A stretch of 49,059 bases of DNA. Source: Rhodoferax sp. OV413. Lineage in GTDB: Bacteria > Pseudomonadota > Gammaproteobacteria > Burkholderiales > Burkholderiaceae_C. This document shows, one piece after another, positions 1 through 8,071 of this stretch (the first letter of the stretch is position 1; every line of letters begins with the position of its first letter). Both the position numbers and the translations under genes were made by a program. The notes below the pieces were generated by a model. It was not told the origin of the DNA. It worked only from the letters and a program-made list of their open reading frames with translations, and did no database searches. The DNA lies in the NCBI GenBank assembly GCA_945861785.1, contig CAMAWD010000043.1, forward strand, positions 1 to 49,059, read 5' to 3'.

Positions 1-8
1 GCGGAGCT

Positions 9-109
9 CGAGGGTCGGTGCGCGCAGCGCACTTCGTCATCATTCTGGCCGCGGTTGTCCGAACGAAGCGCCCGCAGGGCGCGTAGTGAGTTCTGCGGCC
101 CGACCCTCG
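9..109. repeat. Inverted-repeat element with GC-rich hairpins
   Basis: Ten-base perfect arms CGAGGGTCGG (9-18) and CCGACCCTCG (100-109) bracket two smaller hairpins: GTGCGC-GCA-GCGCAC at 18-32 and CGCCC-GCA-GGGCG near 69-81. The segment has no credible gene. The layout resembles the REP-like intergenic elements common in Comamonadaceae; this family assignment is from memory and is not proven here. Confidence 0.5.
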
Positions 110-194
110 GGCGAGCACCGCAGGGCAGTCGGCGCGTTCAGCGCCCGACCGCTCCAGTATGAGCCCCCGCCGGGCTGCGCCTGCCGCGACGCGC

Positions 195-254
195 GCCAAC
201 GCCAACGCCAACGCCCATGCCCATGCCCATGCCAACGCCAACGCCAACGCCAAC
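195..254. repeat. Hexanucleotide tandem repeat (10 units)
   Basis: Ten uninterrupted hexamers in three blocks: GCCAAC x3, GCCCAT x3, GCCAAC x4. The 6-base period keeps any reading frame open, so it creates artefactual open frames on both strands (Ala-Asn and Ala-His runs on the plus strand). The tract lies in the non-coding stretch downstream of the FMN reductase gene. An imperfect inverted repeat follows at about 268-312 (GACCGTCCG against CGGACattGGTC). I see no gene in 1-338. Confidence 0.8.
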
Positions 255-338
255 GCAGCCCAGGCAACGACCGTCCGCAAAGGGCCGAAAACGGACATTG
301 GTCGGGGGTGCTGGTCGCCACGCAATCGCTCCACCACC

Positions 339-923
339 TCAAGCTTGCAACTGCAAACGCTCGGCCGCCCACAACGTCTGGGTGATGACGCGCACCACCG
401 CGTTGCGTTGTGTTTCGCTTGTCAGATGGCCTTGTGCGTCGAAGGCCTGGCCGGCCTGGCCGAGTGAGTAGTTGCAGGGCGTGACCCAGCACTCCAGGTT
501 CAGCAGCAGGGGCGCGAGGTGGCCCAGCGAGCGCAGGCCGCCGAGTGCGCCTGGCGAGGCGCTCAGCAGCCCCACCACTTTGCCCTGAAACGGCTTGGTT
601 CCGCTGGACCATTCTGGATCGCCCTTGACCGGGCTCGATACCCAGTCCAGGGTGTTCTTGAGCAAGGCGGTGTAACTGCCGTTGTACTCGGGTGAGCAGA
701 TGATCCACGCCGGGTGGTCAAACATCAATTGCTTGAGGCGGATGACATCGGCGGGGGTTCCGCCGGCCTCCAAGTCCGCGTTGTACATCGGCACGTCGAA
801 ATTGGCCAACTCGACATGTGTGACTTCAGCGCCGGCCGCTCGCGCCAAGCTTGCCGATGCGGCGGCGAGTTTGCGATTGAAGGAGTGCAGCCTGGTGCTG
901 CCGGCAAAGATAAGGAGCTTCAT
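339..923 (-). CDS. NADPH-dependent FMN reductase family protein
   Basis: A protein of 194 residues with a flavodoxin-like fold that probably moves electrons from NAD(P)H to FMN or to a quinone or azo substrate in the cytoplasm. It opens with [11 protein letters not shown], the phosphate-binding loop typical of the family (G-S-T-R near residues 7-10). [20 protein letters not shown] follows in the middle, the usual flavin-contact segment with the P-E-Y-N motif. The start at 923 is chosen because the family begins directly at this strand; the frame remains open a further 18 codons upstream without homology. The gene is divergent from mnmG across about 110 bp. The family is clear; the physiological substrate is unknown. 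Confidence 0.88.
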   Translation of the reverse strand: MKLLIFAGSTRLHSFNRKLAAASASLARAAGAEVTHVELANFDVPMYNADLEAGGTPADVIRLKQLMFDHPAWIICSPEYNGSYTALLKNTLDWVSSPVKGDPEWSSGTKPFQGKVVGLLSASPGALGGLRSLGHLAPLLLNLECWVTPCNYSLGQAGQAFDAQGHLTSETQRNAVVRVITQTLWAAERLQLQA

Positions 924-956
924 CGCCCTGATTGTCGACAGATTTGTATGGCCCGG

Positions 957-962
957 TAAAAT
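957..962 (+). promoter_or_regulatory. Possible -10 element ahead of mnmG
   Basis: TAAAAT followed by CGCC, a -10-like hexamer that recurs in this window before genes. It lies 70 bp upstream of the mnmG start in the short divergent region. The best -35 candidate (TTGTCG at 932-937) is 19 bp away, longer than ideal, so the call is tentative. Confidence 0.3.
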
Positions 963-1032
963 CGCCGCTTCCCCCACACAGAGTGCATGCCCCCGGAGCC
1001 GTCAGCCGTGGCTCCCATGCGCCCATGCCGCC

Positions 1033-3051
1033 ATGTTCTACCCGCAGATTTTTGATGTCATTGTTGTTGGTGGCGGCCATGCCGGCACCGAAGCCGCCCT
1101 CGCGGCGGCCCGCATGGGCAGCAAGACCTTGCTGCTCACCCACAATATCGAGACGCTGGGCCAGATGAGCTGCAACCCGTCGATCGGCGGCATTGGCAAA
1201 GGGCACCTCGTCAAGGAGGTCGATGCCATGGGTGGTGCCATGGCGCAAGCCACCGACGAGGCGGGCATCCAGTTCAGGATCCTCAACTCCAGCAAGGGGC
1301 CGGCGGTGCGGGCGACGCGCGCGCAGGCCGATCGCATCCTGTACAAGGGGGCGATCCGCCATCGCCTGGAAAACCAGCCGAACCTGTGGTTGTTCCAGCA
1401 GGCGGTGGATGACCTGGTGGTCGAAGGAGACCGGGTCGTCGGCGCGGTGACCCAGATTGGCATCCGGTTTCGCGCCCGGGCCGTGGTGCTCACGGCGGGC
1501 ACATTCCTGGACGGCAAGATCCACGTGGGCATGAGCAACTATTCGGCCGGTCGGGCAGGGGACCCGCCAGCCTTGAGCCTGTCGGCGCGGCTCAAGGAGC
1601 TCAAGTTGCCCCAGGGGCGGCTCAAGACCGGTACACCTCCGAGGCTAGATGGCCGGTCGATCGATTTCAGCCAATGCACCGCGCAACCGGGCGACGGCAT
1701 GCCAGGTGGCGAAAGTGCGCGCATGCCGGTGTTTGGTTTCCTGGGGCGCGCAGAGCAGCACCCGCGCCAGATGCCGTGCTGGATTACCCACACCAATCTG
1801 GCGACGCATGACATCATCCGCCAGGGGCTGGACCGAAGCCCCATGTTCACCGGAAAGATCGAGGGCGTAGGGCCGCGGTATTGCCCCAGCGTCGAGGACA
1901 AGATCCACCGCTTTGCCGACAAGCAGAGCCACCAGATATTTTTGGAGCCCGAAGGCCTGACTACCCACGAGGTGTACCCGAATGGCATCTCCACCAGCCT
2001 GCCTTTCGACGTGCAGTACGCCTTGGTGCGGTCCATCAAGGGCCTGGAAAATGCCCACATCCTGCGCCCGGGTTATGCCATCGAATACGACTACTTCGAC
2101 CCGCGTTCGCTCAAGACGAACTTTGAGACCCGCGCCATAACCGGCCTGTTCTTTGCGGGGCAGATCAACGGCACCACCGGGTATGAAGAGGCTGCTGCCC
2201 AGGGCATGTTCGCAGGCATCAACGCTGCCTTGTTGTGCCGCGAGCAGGCGCCATGGTTGCCGGGGCGGGACCAGGCCTACCTCGGCGTGCTGGTTGACGA
2301 CCTCATCACCAAGGGCGTGACCGAGCCGTACCGCATGTTCACGAGCCGCGCCGAATACCGCCTGCAACTGCGTGAAGACAATGCCGATATGCGCCTGACC
2401 GAAGTTGGCCGTACCCTTGGCTTGGTGAGCGATGTGCGATGGGATGTTTTTTGCCGCAAGCGCGATGCTGTTTCACGTGAAACAGAGCGCCTGCGGTCGA
2501 TTTGGGTCAGCCCGAAGAACCTGCCGGTTGACGAGGCGGTGCGCGTGCTCGGCAAGGAGATCGACCACGAGTATTGCCTGGCCGAGCTGCTTCGGCGCCC
2601 CGGCGTGGACTATGCCGGGTTGATGTCCCTCGCCGGCGGCCAGTATGCGTCGCTTGACCTGCCGATGGCTGTTTCACGTGAAACAGCCGACGCCGGGCCC
2701 GGGGACAGCCCGGAAACTTCGGACGCCGCATTGTTTGTGCTGTCGGTCGCGGAGCAGGTCGAAACCATGGCCAAGTATTCGGGCTACATCGACCGCCAGC
2801 GCGAGGAGATCGACCGCGTGGCCCATTTCGAGACGATGCGTTTGCCGCCGGACCTTGATTACCTGGAGGTGTCCGCGTTGAGTTTCGAGGCGCGACAGAC
2901 GCTCGCACGACACCGCCCCGAGACCTTGGGGCTGGCATCCCGGATTTCCGGCATCACCCCGGCCACCATCTCGCTCTTGCTGGTGCACCTCAAAAAGAAG
3001 CGTGGCAGGGCCGCCGCCGCGGACGATGGGGTTGGCAAGCTTGCCGCCTGA
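1033..3051 (+). CDS. mnmG: tRNA uridine-5-carboxymethylaminomethyl modification enzyme MnmG
   Basis: An FAD-dependent enzyme of 672 residues that works with MnmE to place the carboxymethylaminomethyl group on wobble uridine 34 of tRNAs. It starts [18 protein letters not shown], with the dinucleotide-binding GGGHAG at residues 13-18; homology begins at this ATG although the frame is open further upstream. The conserved [10 protein letters not shown] segment is at about 382-391. It is about 40 residues longer than the E. coli protein. Two perfect ParB-binding palindromes are written into the C-terminal third, both read as VSRET: one in a normally conserved stretch (about 479-484) and one inside an extra segment (about 546-551). 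rsmG follows after 23 bp, and parA and parB lie just downstream, as is usual near the origin in Proteobacteria. Confidence 0.97.
   Translation: MFYPQIFDVIVVGGGHAGTEAALAAARMGSKTLLLTHNIETLGQMSCNPSIGGIGKGHLVKEVDAMGGAMAQATDEAGIQFRILNSSKGPAVRATRAQADRILYKGAIRHRLENQPNLWLFQQAVDDLVVEGDRVVGAVTQIGIRFRARAVVLTAGTFLDGKIHVGMSNYSAGRAGDPPALSLSARLKELKLPQGRLKTGTPPRLDGRSIDFSQCTAQPGDGMPGGESARMPVFGFLGRAEQHPRQMPCWITHTNLATHDIIRQGLDRSPMFTGKIEGVGPRYCPSVEDKIHRFADKQSHQIFLEPEGLTTHEVYPNGISTSLPFDVQYALVRSIKGLENAHILRPGYAIEYDYFDPRSLKTNFETRAITGLFFAGQINGTTGYEEAAAQGMFAGINAALLCREQAPWLPGRDQAYLGVLVDDLITKGVTEPYRMFTSRAEYRLQLREDNADMRLTEVGRTLGLVSDVRWDVFCRKRDAVSRETERLRSIWVSPKNLPVDEAVRVLGKEIDHEYCLAELLRRPGVDYAGLMSLAGGQYASLDLPMAVSRETADAGPGDSPETSDAALFVLSVAEQVETMAKYSGYIDRQREEIDRVAHFETMRLPPDLDYLEVSALSFEARQTLARHRPETLGLASRISGITPATISLLLVHLKKKRGRAAAADDGVGKLAA
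2469..2484. promoter_or_regulatory. parS: parS site 1 (ParB-binding palindrome)
   Basis: TGTTTCACGTGAAACA, a perfect 16-base palindrome identical to the widely conserved chromosomal parS consensus. It lies within the mnmG coding sequence about 2 kb upstream of parA. ParB loads here and spreads; segregation of the origin region depends on such sites. In frame it is read through the residues AVSRET. Confidence 0.95.
2670..2685. promoter_or_regulatory. parS: parS site 2 (ParB-binding palindrome)
   Basis: A second exact copy of TGTTTCACGTGAAACA, 201 bp from the first and again read as VSRET in mnmG. Here it lies in a segment that seems additional to the MnmG family core. Confidence 0.95.
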
Positions 3052-3074
3052 ACCATTGCCCAAGAAACTTGCCG

Positions 3075-3740
3075 ATGCACGCGCCAGCGCTTGAAACAGC
3101 TTTGCGCGCGGGCGCGGCCAGCCTGTTGGTTGTGTTGAGTGATGTCCAGGTCGGCCAGTTGCTTGACTACCTTGGGTTATTGCAAAAGTGGGGCAGGGTG
3201 TACAACCTCACCGCGGTGCGTGACCCGCAGGACATGCTTACCCACCACCTGCTCGACAGCCTCGCCGTGATTGGGCCGCTGCAGCGGCAACTCGGGGCGA
3301 TGGGGCGGGCCGCCTCGGGCGTGCGCCTGCTCGACGTTGGCTCTGGCGCGGGTTTGCCCGGTGTGGTGATCGCCATCTGCTTTGCGGAGTTGGCGGTGAC
3401 CTGCGTGGACTCGGTTGCCAAGAAGGCCGCGTTTGTCCAGCAAGTGGCCGCAAGCCTGCGCCTGCCCAACCTTCGTGGCTTGCATGCACGGGTCGAAAAA
3501 CTCGACGGGCGGTTTGATGTCATCGTGTCGCGCGCCTTTGCGTCCTTGCCGGACTTTGTGGGTCTATCGGCCCAGGCGCTGGAGGAGAGCGGCGTCTGGC
3601 TGGCCATGAAAGGCAAACATCCGGCGGGCGAGTTGACGGCTCTGGCGGCTGACGTCGACGTGTTTCACGTGGAACAATTGCAGGTCCCGGGCCTCGACGC
3701 CCAGCGGTGCCTGGTCTGGATGCGGCGACGGACAAAGTAA
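3075..3740 (+). CDS. rsmG: 16S rRNA (guanine-527-N7)-methyltransferase RsmG
   Basis: A protein of 221 residues that transfers a methyl group from S-adenosylmethionine to N7 of G527 in 16S rRNA. The SAM-binding glycine-rich motif LLDVGSGAGLPG lies at residues 85-96, followed by acidic residue D in VTCVDSVAKK and the conserved VSRAFASL near 152-159. The start is the ATG at 3075; a TTG two codons earlier is possible. It follows mnmG by 23 bp, the classical gidA-gidB pair. Near its 3' end a one-mismatch parS copy is read as VFHVEQ. Confidence 0.95.
   Translation: MHAPALETALRAGAASLLVVLSDVQVGQLLDYLGLLQKWGRVYNLTAVRDPQDMLTHHLLDSLAVIGPLQRQLGAMGRAASGVRLLDVGSGAGLPGVVIAICFAELAVTCVDSVAKKAAFVQQVAASLRLPNLRGLHARVEKLDGRFDVIVSRAFASLPDFVGLSAQALEESGVWLAMKGKHPAGELTALAADVDVFHVEQLQVPGLDAQRCLVWMRRRTK
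3661..3676. promoter_or_regulatory. parS: parS-like site 3 (one mismatch)
   Basis: TGTTTCACGTGGAACA differs from the perfect parS palindrome at one base (G for A at position 12). It lies in the 3' end of rsmG, about 750 bp upstream of parA. It probably binds ParB, perhaps more weakly. Confidence 0.8.
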
Positions 3741-3769
3741 ACTCGGCGCTCTCTCTTCAGGAATCCCCC

Positions 3770-4384
3770 ATGTTCGGTGTTGCAGACTACGGTGCCTTTG
3801 TCATCGCGATCATTGTTTTTCTGCTTATTCCCGGGCCGGGCAACCTGGCCCTGATCACATCGACCAGCAAGGGCGGGCTGCGCGGTGGCCTGGGCGCCAC
3901 CTGTGGCGTGATGGTTGGCGACCAGGTCCTGATGTGGATGGCGGTTGCGGGGGTGGCCGCTGTACTGACCGCTTACCCGGCGGCGTTTCATGCGGTGCAA
4001 TGGGTTGGCGCGGGCTACCTGGCCTGGCTGGGCATGCGGATGGTGCTGGCAAGGCCCGGCGATGCGCCGGTGTTGCACATCCGCACCGGGCAGTACATTC
4101 GACAGGCCCTGATGATCACGCTGCTCAACCCCAAGGCGATTGTTTTCTACATGGCATTCTTCCCCCTGTTCGTTGATCCGGCGCAGAAACCGGGCTTTTC
4201 CACTTTTGCCTTCATGGCGTTCACCATTGCCGTCCTGACCTTCGCGTATGCCGCCACGGTGGTGCTCATGGCGCACTTCCTGGCTGCGCGGCTGCGCGCC
4301 AACCCGCTGATTGGCCGGCTGATGGAAAAACTGGCCGGCGTGTTCCTCATCGGTTTCGGCATCAAGCTGGCCGTCACGCGCTGA
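3770..4384 (+). CDS. LysE/RhtB family amino-acid exporter
   Basis: An inner-membrane protein of 204 residues with about six hydrophobic segments, of the LysE/RhtB family that exports amino acids or their derivatives. The family motif PGPGNLALITS sits at residues 21-31 after the first helix, and NPKAIVFYMAFFPLF near 122-136 matches the second conserved block. The ATG at 3770 follows an AGGAA ribosome site. The gene lies between rsmG and parA in the same direction, an arrangement I recall from other Comamonadaceae. The exported compound cannot be told from sequence. Confidence 0.9.
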   Translation: MFGVADYGAFVIAIIVFLLIPGPGNLALITSTSKGGLRGGLGATCGVMVGDQVLMWMAVAGVAAVLTAYPAAFHAVQWVGAGYLAWLGMRMVLARPGDAPVLHIRTGQYIRQALMITLLNPKAIVFYMAFFPLFVDPAQKPGFSTFAFMAFTIAVLTFAYAATVVLMAHFLAARLRANPLIGRLMEKLAGVFLIGFGIKLAVTR

Positions 4385-4428
4385 GCACACGGCTGCTCCA
4401 CGCAACCCCACCGCGCAGGCAACCACCC

Positions 4429-5214
4429 ATGGCCAGTATTTTTTGCATTGCCAACCAGAAGGGTGGTGTCGGCAAGACCACCACCACGGTCAATCTGGCC
4501 GCGGGGCTGGCCAAGGCCGGACAACGTGTGTTGATGGTCGACCTCGATCCGCAGGGCAATGCCACCATGGGTTCGGGCGTCGACAAGCGCCAGCTCAAGG
4601 CCAGCATCTACGACGTCTTGCTGGAGTCGAGCTCCGTGGCCCAGGCGCGGGTGCGCAGCGACAAACTGGTCGCTGCCGGTTGTGGTTACGACATACTGGG
4701 TGCCAACCGTGAGTTAGCGGGCGCCGAAGTGGAGCTGGTCGACGTCGAGCGCCGCGAGCGCCGCCTCAAGGCCGCGCTGACCGAGGTGGAGCACGAGTAC
4801 GACTTCATCCTGATCGATTGCCCGCCTTCGCTGTCGATGCTCACGCTCAACGGCCTGTGCTGCGCCCACGGAGTGCTGGTCCCGATGCAGTGCGAGTATT
4901 TCGCACTGGAGGGCCTGACCGACCTGGTCAACACCATCAAGCAGGTCCGGGCCAACCTGAACAAGGACCTTGCCGTGATCGGCCTGCTGCGTGTGATGTT
5001 CGACCCGCGCATCACGCTGCAGCAGCAGGTCAGCGACCAGCTCAAGCAACACTTCACCGACAAGGTGTTCGACACGGTGATCCCGCGCAACGTGCGGCTC
5101 GCCGAGGCGCCAGGTTATGGCGTGCCGGGCGTGGTGTTCGACCCGTCGTCCAAGGGAGCGCAGGCCTACCTTGCGTTCGCAAGGGAAATGGTCGAGCGCA
5201 TCGGTCGGCTCTGA
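4429..5214 (+). CDS. parA: Chromosome-partitioning ATPase ParA (Soj)
   Basis: A deviant-Walker ATPase of 261 residues that binds DNA non-specifically when ATP-bound and moves ParB-parS complexes to segregate the origin region. The signature lysine motif KGGVGKTT is at residues 11-18, the A' motif DLDPQGN at 38-44 and the Walker B motif LIDCPPS at 128-134. Its length is normal for a chromosomal ParA without an N-terminal HTH. It is separated from parB by one gene, and three parS sites lie within 2 kb upstream, which marks this as the chromosomal par locus. Confidence 0.97.
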   Translation: MASIFCIANQKGGVGKTTTTVNLAAGLAKAGQRVLMVDLDPQGNATMGSGVDKRQLKASIYDVLLESSSVAQARVRSDKLVAAGCGYDILGANRELAGAEVELVDVERRERRLKAALTEVEHEYDFILIDCPPSLSMLTLNGLCCAHGVLVPMQCEYFALEGLTDLVNTIKQVRANLNKDLAVIGLLRVMFDPRITLQQQVSDQLKQHFTDKVFDTVIPRNVRLAEAPGYGVPGVVFDPSSKGAQAYLAFAREMVERIGRL

Positions 5215-5241
5215 CGCACCTTGCTACTCTTTTCATAGCGT

Positions 5242-5820
5242 ATGAGTGAACCGATTGTGCTGGTGCTGCCCGGCTGGCAGGGTTCCGGCCCCCGGCATTG
5301 GCAAAGCCTGTGGGAAGCGGAGCACGGCTGCACGCGCGTCGAGCAGCACGACTGGCAGCGCCCGTTGCGCGGTGACTGGATCGCGCGCCTCGAAGACGTG
5401 GTGCTGGAACATGCGATGCCGTCGGCGAGCCGCGCCGCCGCACCCTGCATCGTGCTGGCGGCCCACAGCCTGGGTTGCTTGCTGGTAGCCGCCTGGGCAG
5501 CGCATTCCCGCAACAGCGCGCTGGTGCACGGGGCGTTGCTGGTGGCGCCAGGCGACCCCGAGCGCGAGGCCTTGCGGGGCGTGCTTTCGAGTTGGTCCCC
5601 CATCGTCCTGCAGCGCCTGCCATTTCGCAGCACTTTGCTGGCGAGCCACAACGACCCGTATTGCAGCTTCGAGCGGGCTGGCGCTTTTGCGGCGGCCTGG
5701 GGCTCCGAACTGCTGGACTGCGGTGCCAGTGGCCATATCAATGCCGAATCCGGCCTCGGCCTGTGGCCACAGGGGTACGCCCTGCTGCAGGGCTTGTGCC
5801 AGCCGTCAAACCCGGTCTGA
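5242..5820 (+). CDS. RBBP9/YdeN-type serine hydrolase
   Basis: A small alpha/beta hydrolase of 192 residues. It opens with the family signature VLVLPGWQGSGPRHWQSLWE, carries the nucleophile elbow AHSLG with Ser76, then D138 in ASHNDPY and H165 in SGHINAES, giving a full Ser-Asp-His triad. The natural substrate is unknown; relatives act on small esters or amides. It lies between parA and parB in the same direction (27 bp after parA, 20 bp before parB), so it is probably cotranscribed with them. Nothing in the sequence ties it to chromosome segregation. Confidence 0.9.
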   Translation: MSEPIVLVLPGWQGSGPRHWQSLWEAEHGCTRVEQHDWQRPLRGDWIARLEDVVLEHAMPSASRAAAPCIVLAAHSLGCLLVAAWAAHSRNSALVHGALLVAPGDPEREALRGVLSSWSPIVLQRLPFRSTLLASHNDPYCSFERAGAFAAAWGSELLDCGASGHINAESGLGLWPQGYALLQGLCQPSNPV

Positions 5821-5840
5821 ACGACCTGAAAGAAAACACC

Positions 5841-6848
5841 ATGGTGACCAAGAAACTCAAGGGATTGGGCCGCGGCCTGGAGGCATTGTTTGGTCCGACG
5901 GCCCAAGGCAGCGCGGCACTGGCACTGGCCGAATCGGGTGCTTCGGGCCCCGGGTTGCCGGCTTCCCTGTTGCTGACCGACATGGTGCCGGGCAAGTACC
6001 AACCCCGCACACGCATGGACGAGGGCGCCCTGTACGAGTTGGCAGAGTCGATCAAGGCGCAGGGCATCATGCAACCGATTCTGGTGCGCCAGTTGTCGGA
6101 CACCGAGGGCCTGGCCCGCATGGCGGCCTTCGTGGCGCACAACGGTGGCAGTGCCGATGCCGATGCGCTGTCGGGCCGCCCGGTGTACGAGATCATCGCC
6201 GGCGAGCGCCGGTTTCGCGCGGCGCGGCTGGCTGGGCTCGACAGTGTGCCGGTGCTGGTGCGGGATGTCGGGGACGAAGCGGCGGCGGCCATGGCGCTGA
6301 TCGAGAACATGCAGCGCGAGGATCTCAACCCGCTCGAGGAAGCCCAGGGCCTGCAGCGCCTGGTGCGTGAGTTCGGGATGACCCACGAGCAGGCCGCCCA
6401 GGCCGTCGGGCGTTCACGCAGCGCGGCCAGCAACCTGTTGCGCCTGCTCAACCTGGCCGAGCCGGTGCAGACGATGCTGATGGCCGGCGACCTTGAAATG
6501 GGGCACGCCCGCGCCCTGCTGGGCCTCGAAAAAGTGTCGCAGATCACCGCGGCGACCCAGATCGCCGCCCGCAAGATGACGGTGCGGGAAGCCGAGAGCC
6601 TGGTCAAGAAGCTCAGCGCCGAATTCACGCTCACCTCGACCAAACCCAAGAAGGAAAAATCGCGCGATCTGCGCCGCGTGGAGGAGGAGTTGTCCGACCT
6701 GCTCACCGCCGAGGTGGAGGTGCGTGTCAAGAAGCGCGTCAAACGCGCCGGGCGCATGCTGGAGATGGGCGAGGTCGTGATCCAGTTTGGCTCTCTCGAC
6801 GAACTCAATGGTTTGATCGACAAGCTTAGCCACGGGGCTTCGCGTTAG
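5841..6848 (+). CDS. parB: Chromosome-partitioning protein ParB (Spo0J)
   Basis: A CTP-dependent DNA clamp of 335 residues that loads at parS and recruits ParA and SMC. It has the usual ParB opening KLKGLGRGLEALFG at residues 5-18, the nucleotide-binding box GERRFRA at 121-127, the ENMQREDLNPLEEA segment at 155-168 and a helix-turn-helix at about 180-200 (HEQAAQAVGRSRSAASN). A dimerisation domain follows at the C-terminus. The start is the ATG after a short A-rich leader; the frame is open upstream but without homology. A segment at about 88-113, rich in Ala, Gly and Asp, interrupts the N-terminal domain just before the CTP box and looks like a lineage-specific insertion. Confidence 0.96.
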   Translation: MVTKKLKGLGRGLEALFGPTAQGSAALALAESGASGPGLPASLLLTDMVPGKYQPRTRMDEGALYELAESIKAQGIMQPILVRQLSDTEGLARMAAFVAHNGGSADADALSGRPVYEIIAGERRFRAARLAGLDSVPVLVRDVGDEAAAAMALIENMQREDLNPLEEAQGLQRLVREFGMTHEQAAQAVGRSRSAASNLLRLLNLAEPVQTMLMAGDLEMGHARALLGLEKVSQITAATQIAARKMTVREAESLVKKLSAEFTLTSTKPKKEKSRDLRRVEEELSDLLTAEVEVRVKKRVKRAGRMLEMGEVVIQFGSLDELNGLIDKLSHGASR

Positions 6849-7224
6849 GGCCTGCATGCCCGGCCCGGGCGCGCACCGCTGCCTGAGGGTGCGTTGGTGC
6901 TGGACGCCGGTTGCGGCCTGGGCCATGGGCTGCAGGCCCTGCGCGAGGCGTATCCGTCGGCGCAGGTGCACGGCATTGGATGGAGTTGGCCGCTGCGCCT
7001 TGTGTGCGCTTTGCGCTGTCCCTGGGCGCGCGTGCGCCAGGGCGGCATCTGGCGCGCCGACTGGCGACCCTGCCAACTCGTCTACCTGTTCCAGCGCCCC
7101 GAAAGCATGGCGCGCGCACCATGTGGTCTGCTTGTCCGACGGATGCCCGGTGTGGGTCTACCTGGCCCCGTTTTCCCGTGCTGCAGCGCCTGTGGCCGCG
7201 CGCACAAATCAGTTGCCCCAATGA
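6849..7224 (+). pseudogene. Relic of a class I SAM-dependent methyltransferase
   Basis: Directly after the parB stop, one frame reads VLDAGCGLGHGLQALREAYP, a methyltransferase motif I, then HGIGWSWPLRLVCALRCPW and LVYLFQRPESMARA. After that the homology moves to another frame with CLSDGCPVWVYLAPFS, the expected C-terminal block. The N-terminus before motif I is short, and the piece between FQRPESMARA and the last block is missing. A gene of this type follows parB in some relatives, as far as I recall. Not expected to encode a working enzyme. Confidence 0.7.
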
Positions 7225-7288
7225 CACATTGGCGCGGTAACTCGGCGTAACATGGCGGACATTGATATTGACATCGCGGAGATTTTTT

Positions 7289-8071
7289 GTGGAGCACGCA
7301 GAACCAGCGCCCGGCCACCCGGCGGTTTCGTCCGACGTTGGCGCCACCCTGCCGCGCGCCCGGGACTCCATGCAGGACCTGACCCGCGTGTTCGACGCCA
7401 CCGTTCTGGTCATGGCGCACCTGGCCGAACCTGGCGAGGCGGGCAACCACATCGTGCGCATACAGCATTACGTGCGTGCGTTGGCCTACAAACTCAAGGC
7501 ATCCCCAGCCTATGGGCGGCGGATGTCCGAACACAGCATCGGCCTGTTGTTTCGCGCGTGCCCCCTGCATGACATCGGCAATGCCGGCGTACCGGATCGC
7601 ATCCTGCTCAAGCCAGGGCCGCTGAGCCCGGACGAAATCGACGTCATCCGCACCCATCCGACACTCGGGCGCGATGCCATCGAGCAGATCCGCACCAGTG
7701 CGGGTGTGTCGACAGAGTTTCTTGAGGTCGCGCGCGACATCGCCTACAGCCACCACGAACACTGGGACGGCCAGGGTTATCCGCAAAACCTGGCGGGTGA
7801 ACGCATCCCGCTGGCGGCCCGTGTCATGGCGATCGCCGACACCTACGACGCCCTGACCAGTGACCGCGTCTACCGCTCCGGTGTTGCGCACGACAAGGCC
7901 GTCCAGCAGATTTTCCAGGAGCGGGCTTCGCAATTCGACCCCGAAATGGTCGACGCTTTCATCGAGATCCAGGACGAATTCGCCGCCATCGCGGACCGCT
8001 ACGCCGACACCGACTCCGACCTGCAGCAGAAGATCGACTACATGGCCAAGGCGATTGCCGAGAGCCCCTGA
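7289..8071 (+). CDS. Stand-alone HD-GYP domain phosphohydrolase
   Basis: A protein of 260 residues made almost wholly of an HD-GYP domain, the family that breaks down cyclic di-GMP. Visible are GNHIVRIQHYVRALA (52-66), the metal pair HD at 94-95 in LHDIGNAGVPDRILLKPG, HHEHWDGQGYP at 155-165 and IADTYDALTSDRVYR. The family usually has HDIGK; this protein has Asn98 in place of that Lys. There is no receiver domain at the N-terminus, only about 25 unassigned residues, so it may be a truncated response regulator or a free enzyme. The start is GTG 7289, 7 bases after GGAG. Its stop codon abuts the stop of the opposing gene with no spacer. Confidence 0.85.
   Translation: MEHAEPAPGHPAVSSDVGATLPRARDSMQDLTRVFDATVLVMAHLAEPGEAGNHIVRIQHYVRALAYKLKASPAYGRRMSEHSIGLLFRACPLHDIGNAGVPDRILLKPGPLSPDEIDVIRTHPTLGRDAIEQIRTSAGVSTEFLEVARDIAYSHHEHWDGQGYPQNLAGERIPLAARVMAIADTYDALTSDRVYRSGVAHDKAVQQIFQERASQFDPEMVDAFIEIQDEFAAIADRYADTDSDLQQKIDYMAKAIAESP

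Noticed and set aside
195-254. Possible CRISPR array
   Set aside because: Units are 6 bases with no spacers, and no cas genes are present.
159-467. Plus-strand frame encoding Ala-Asn/Ala-His repeats
   Set aside because: The open frame comes from the hexamer tract and runs into the antisense of the FMN reductase; no ribosome site or homology.
4385-4428. A parS site or terminator between the LysE gene and parA
   Set aside because: The short gap holds neither the palindrome nor a stem followed by T residues.
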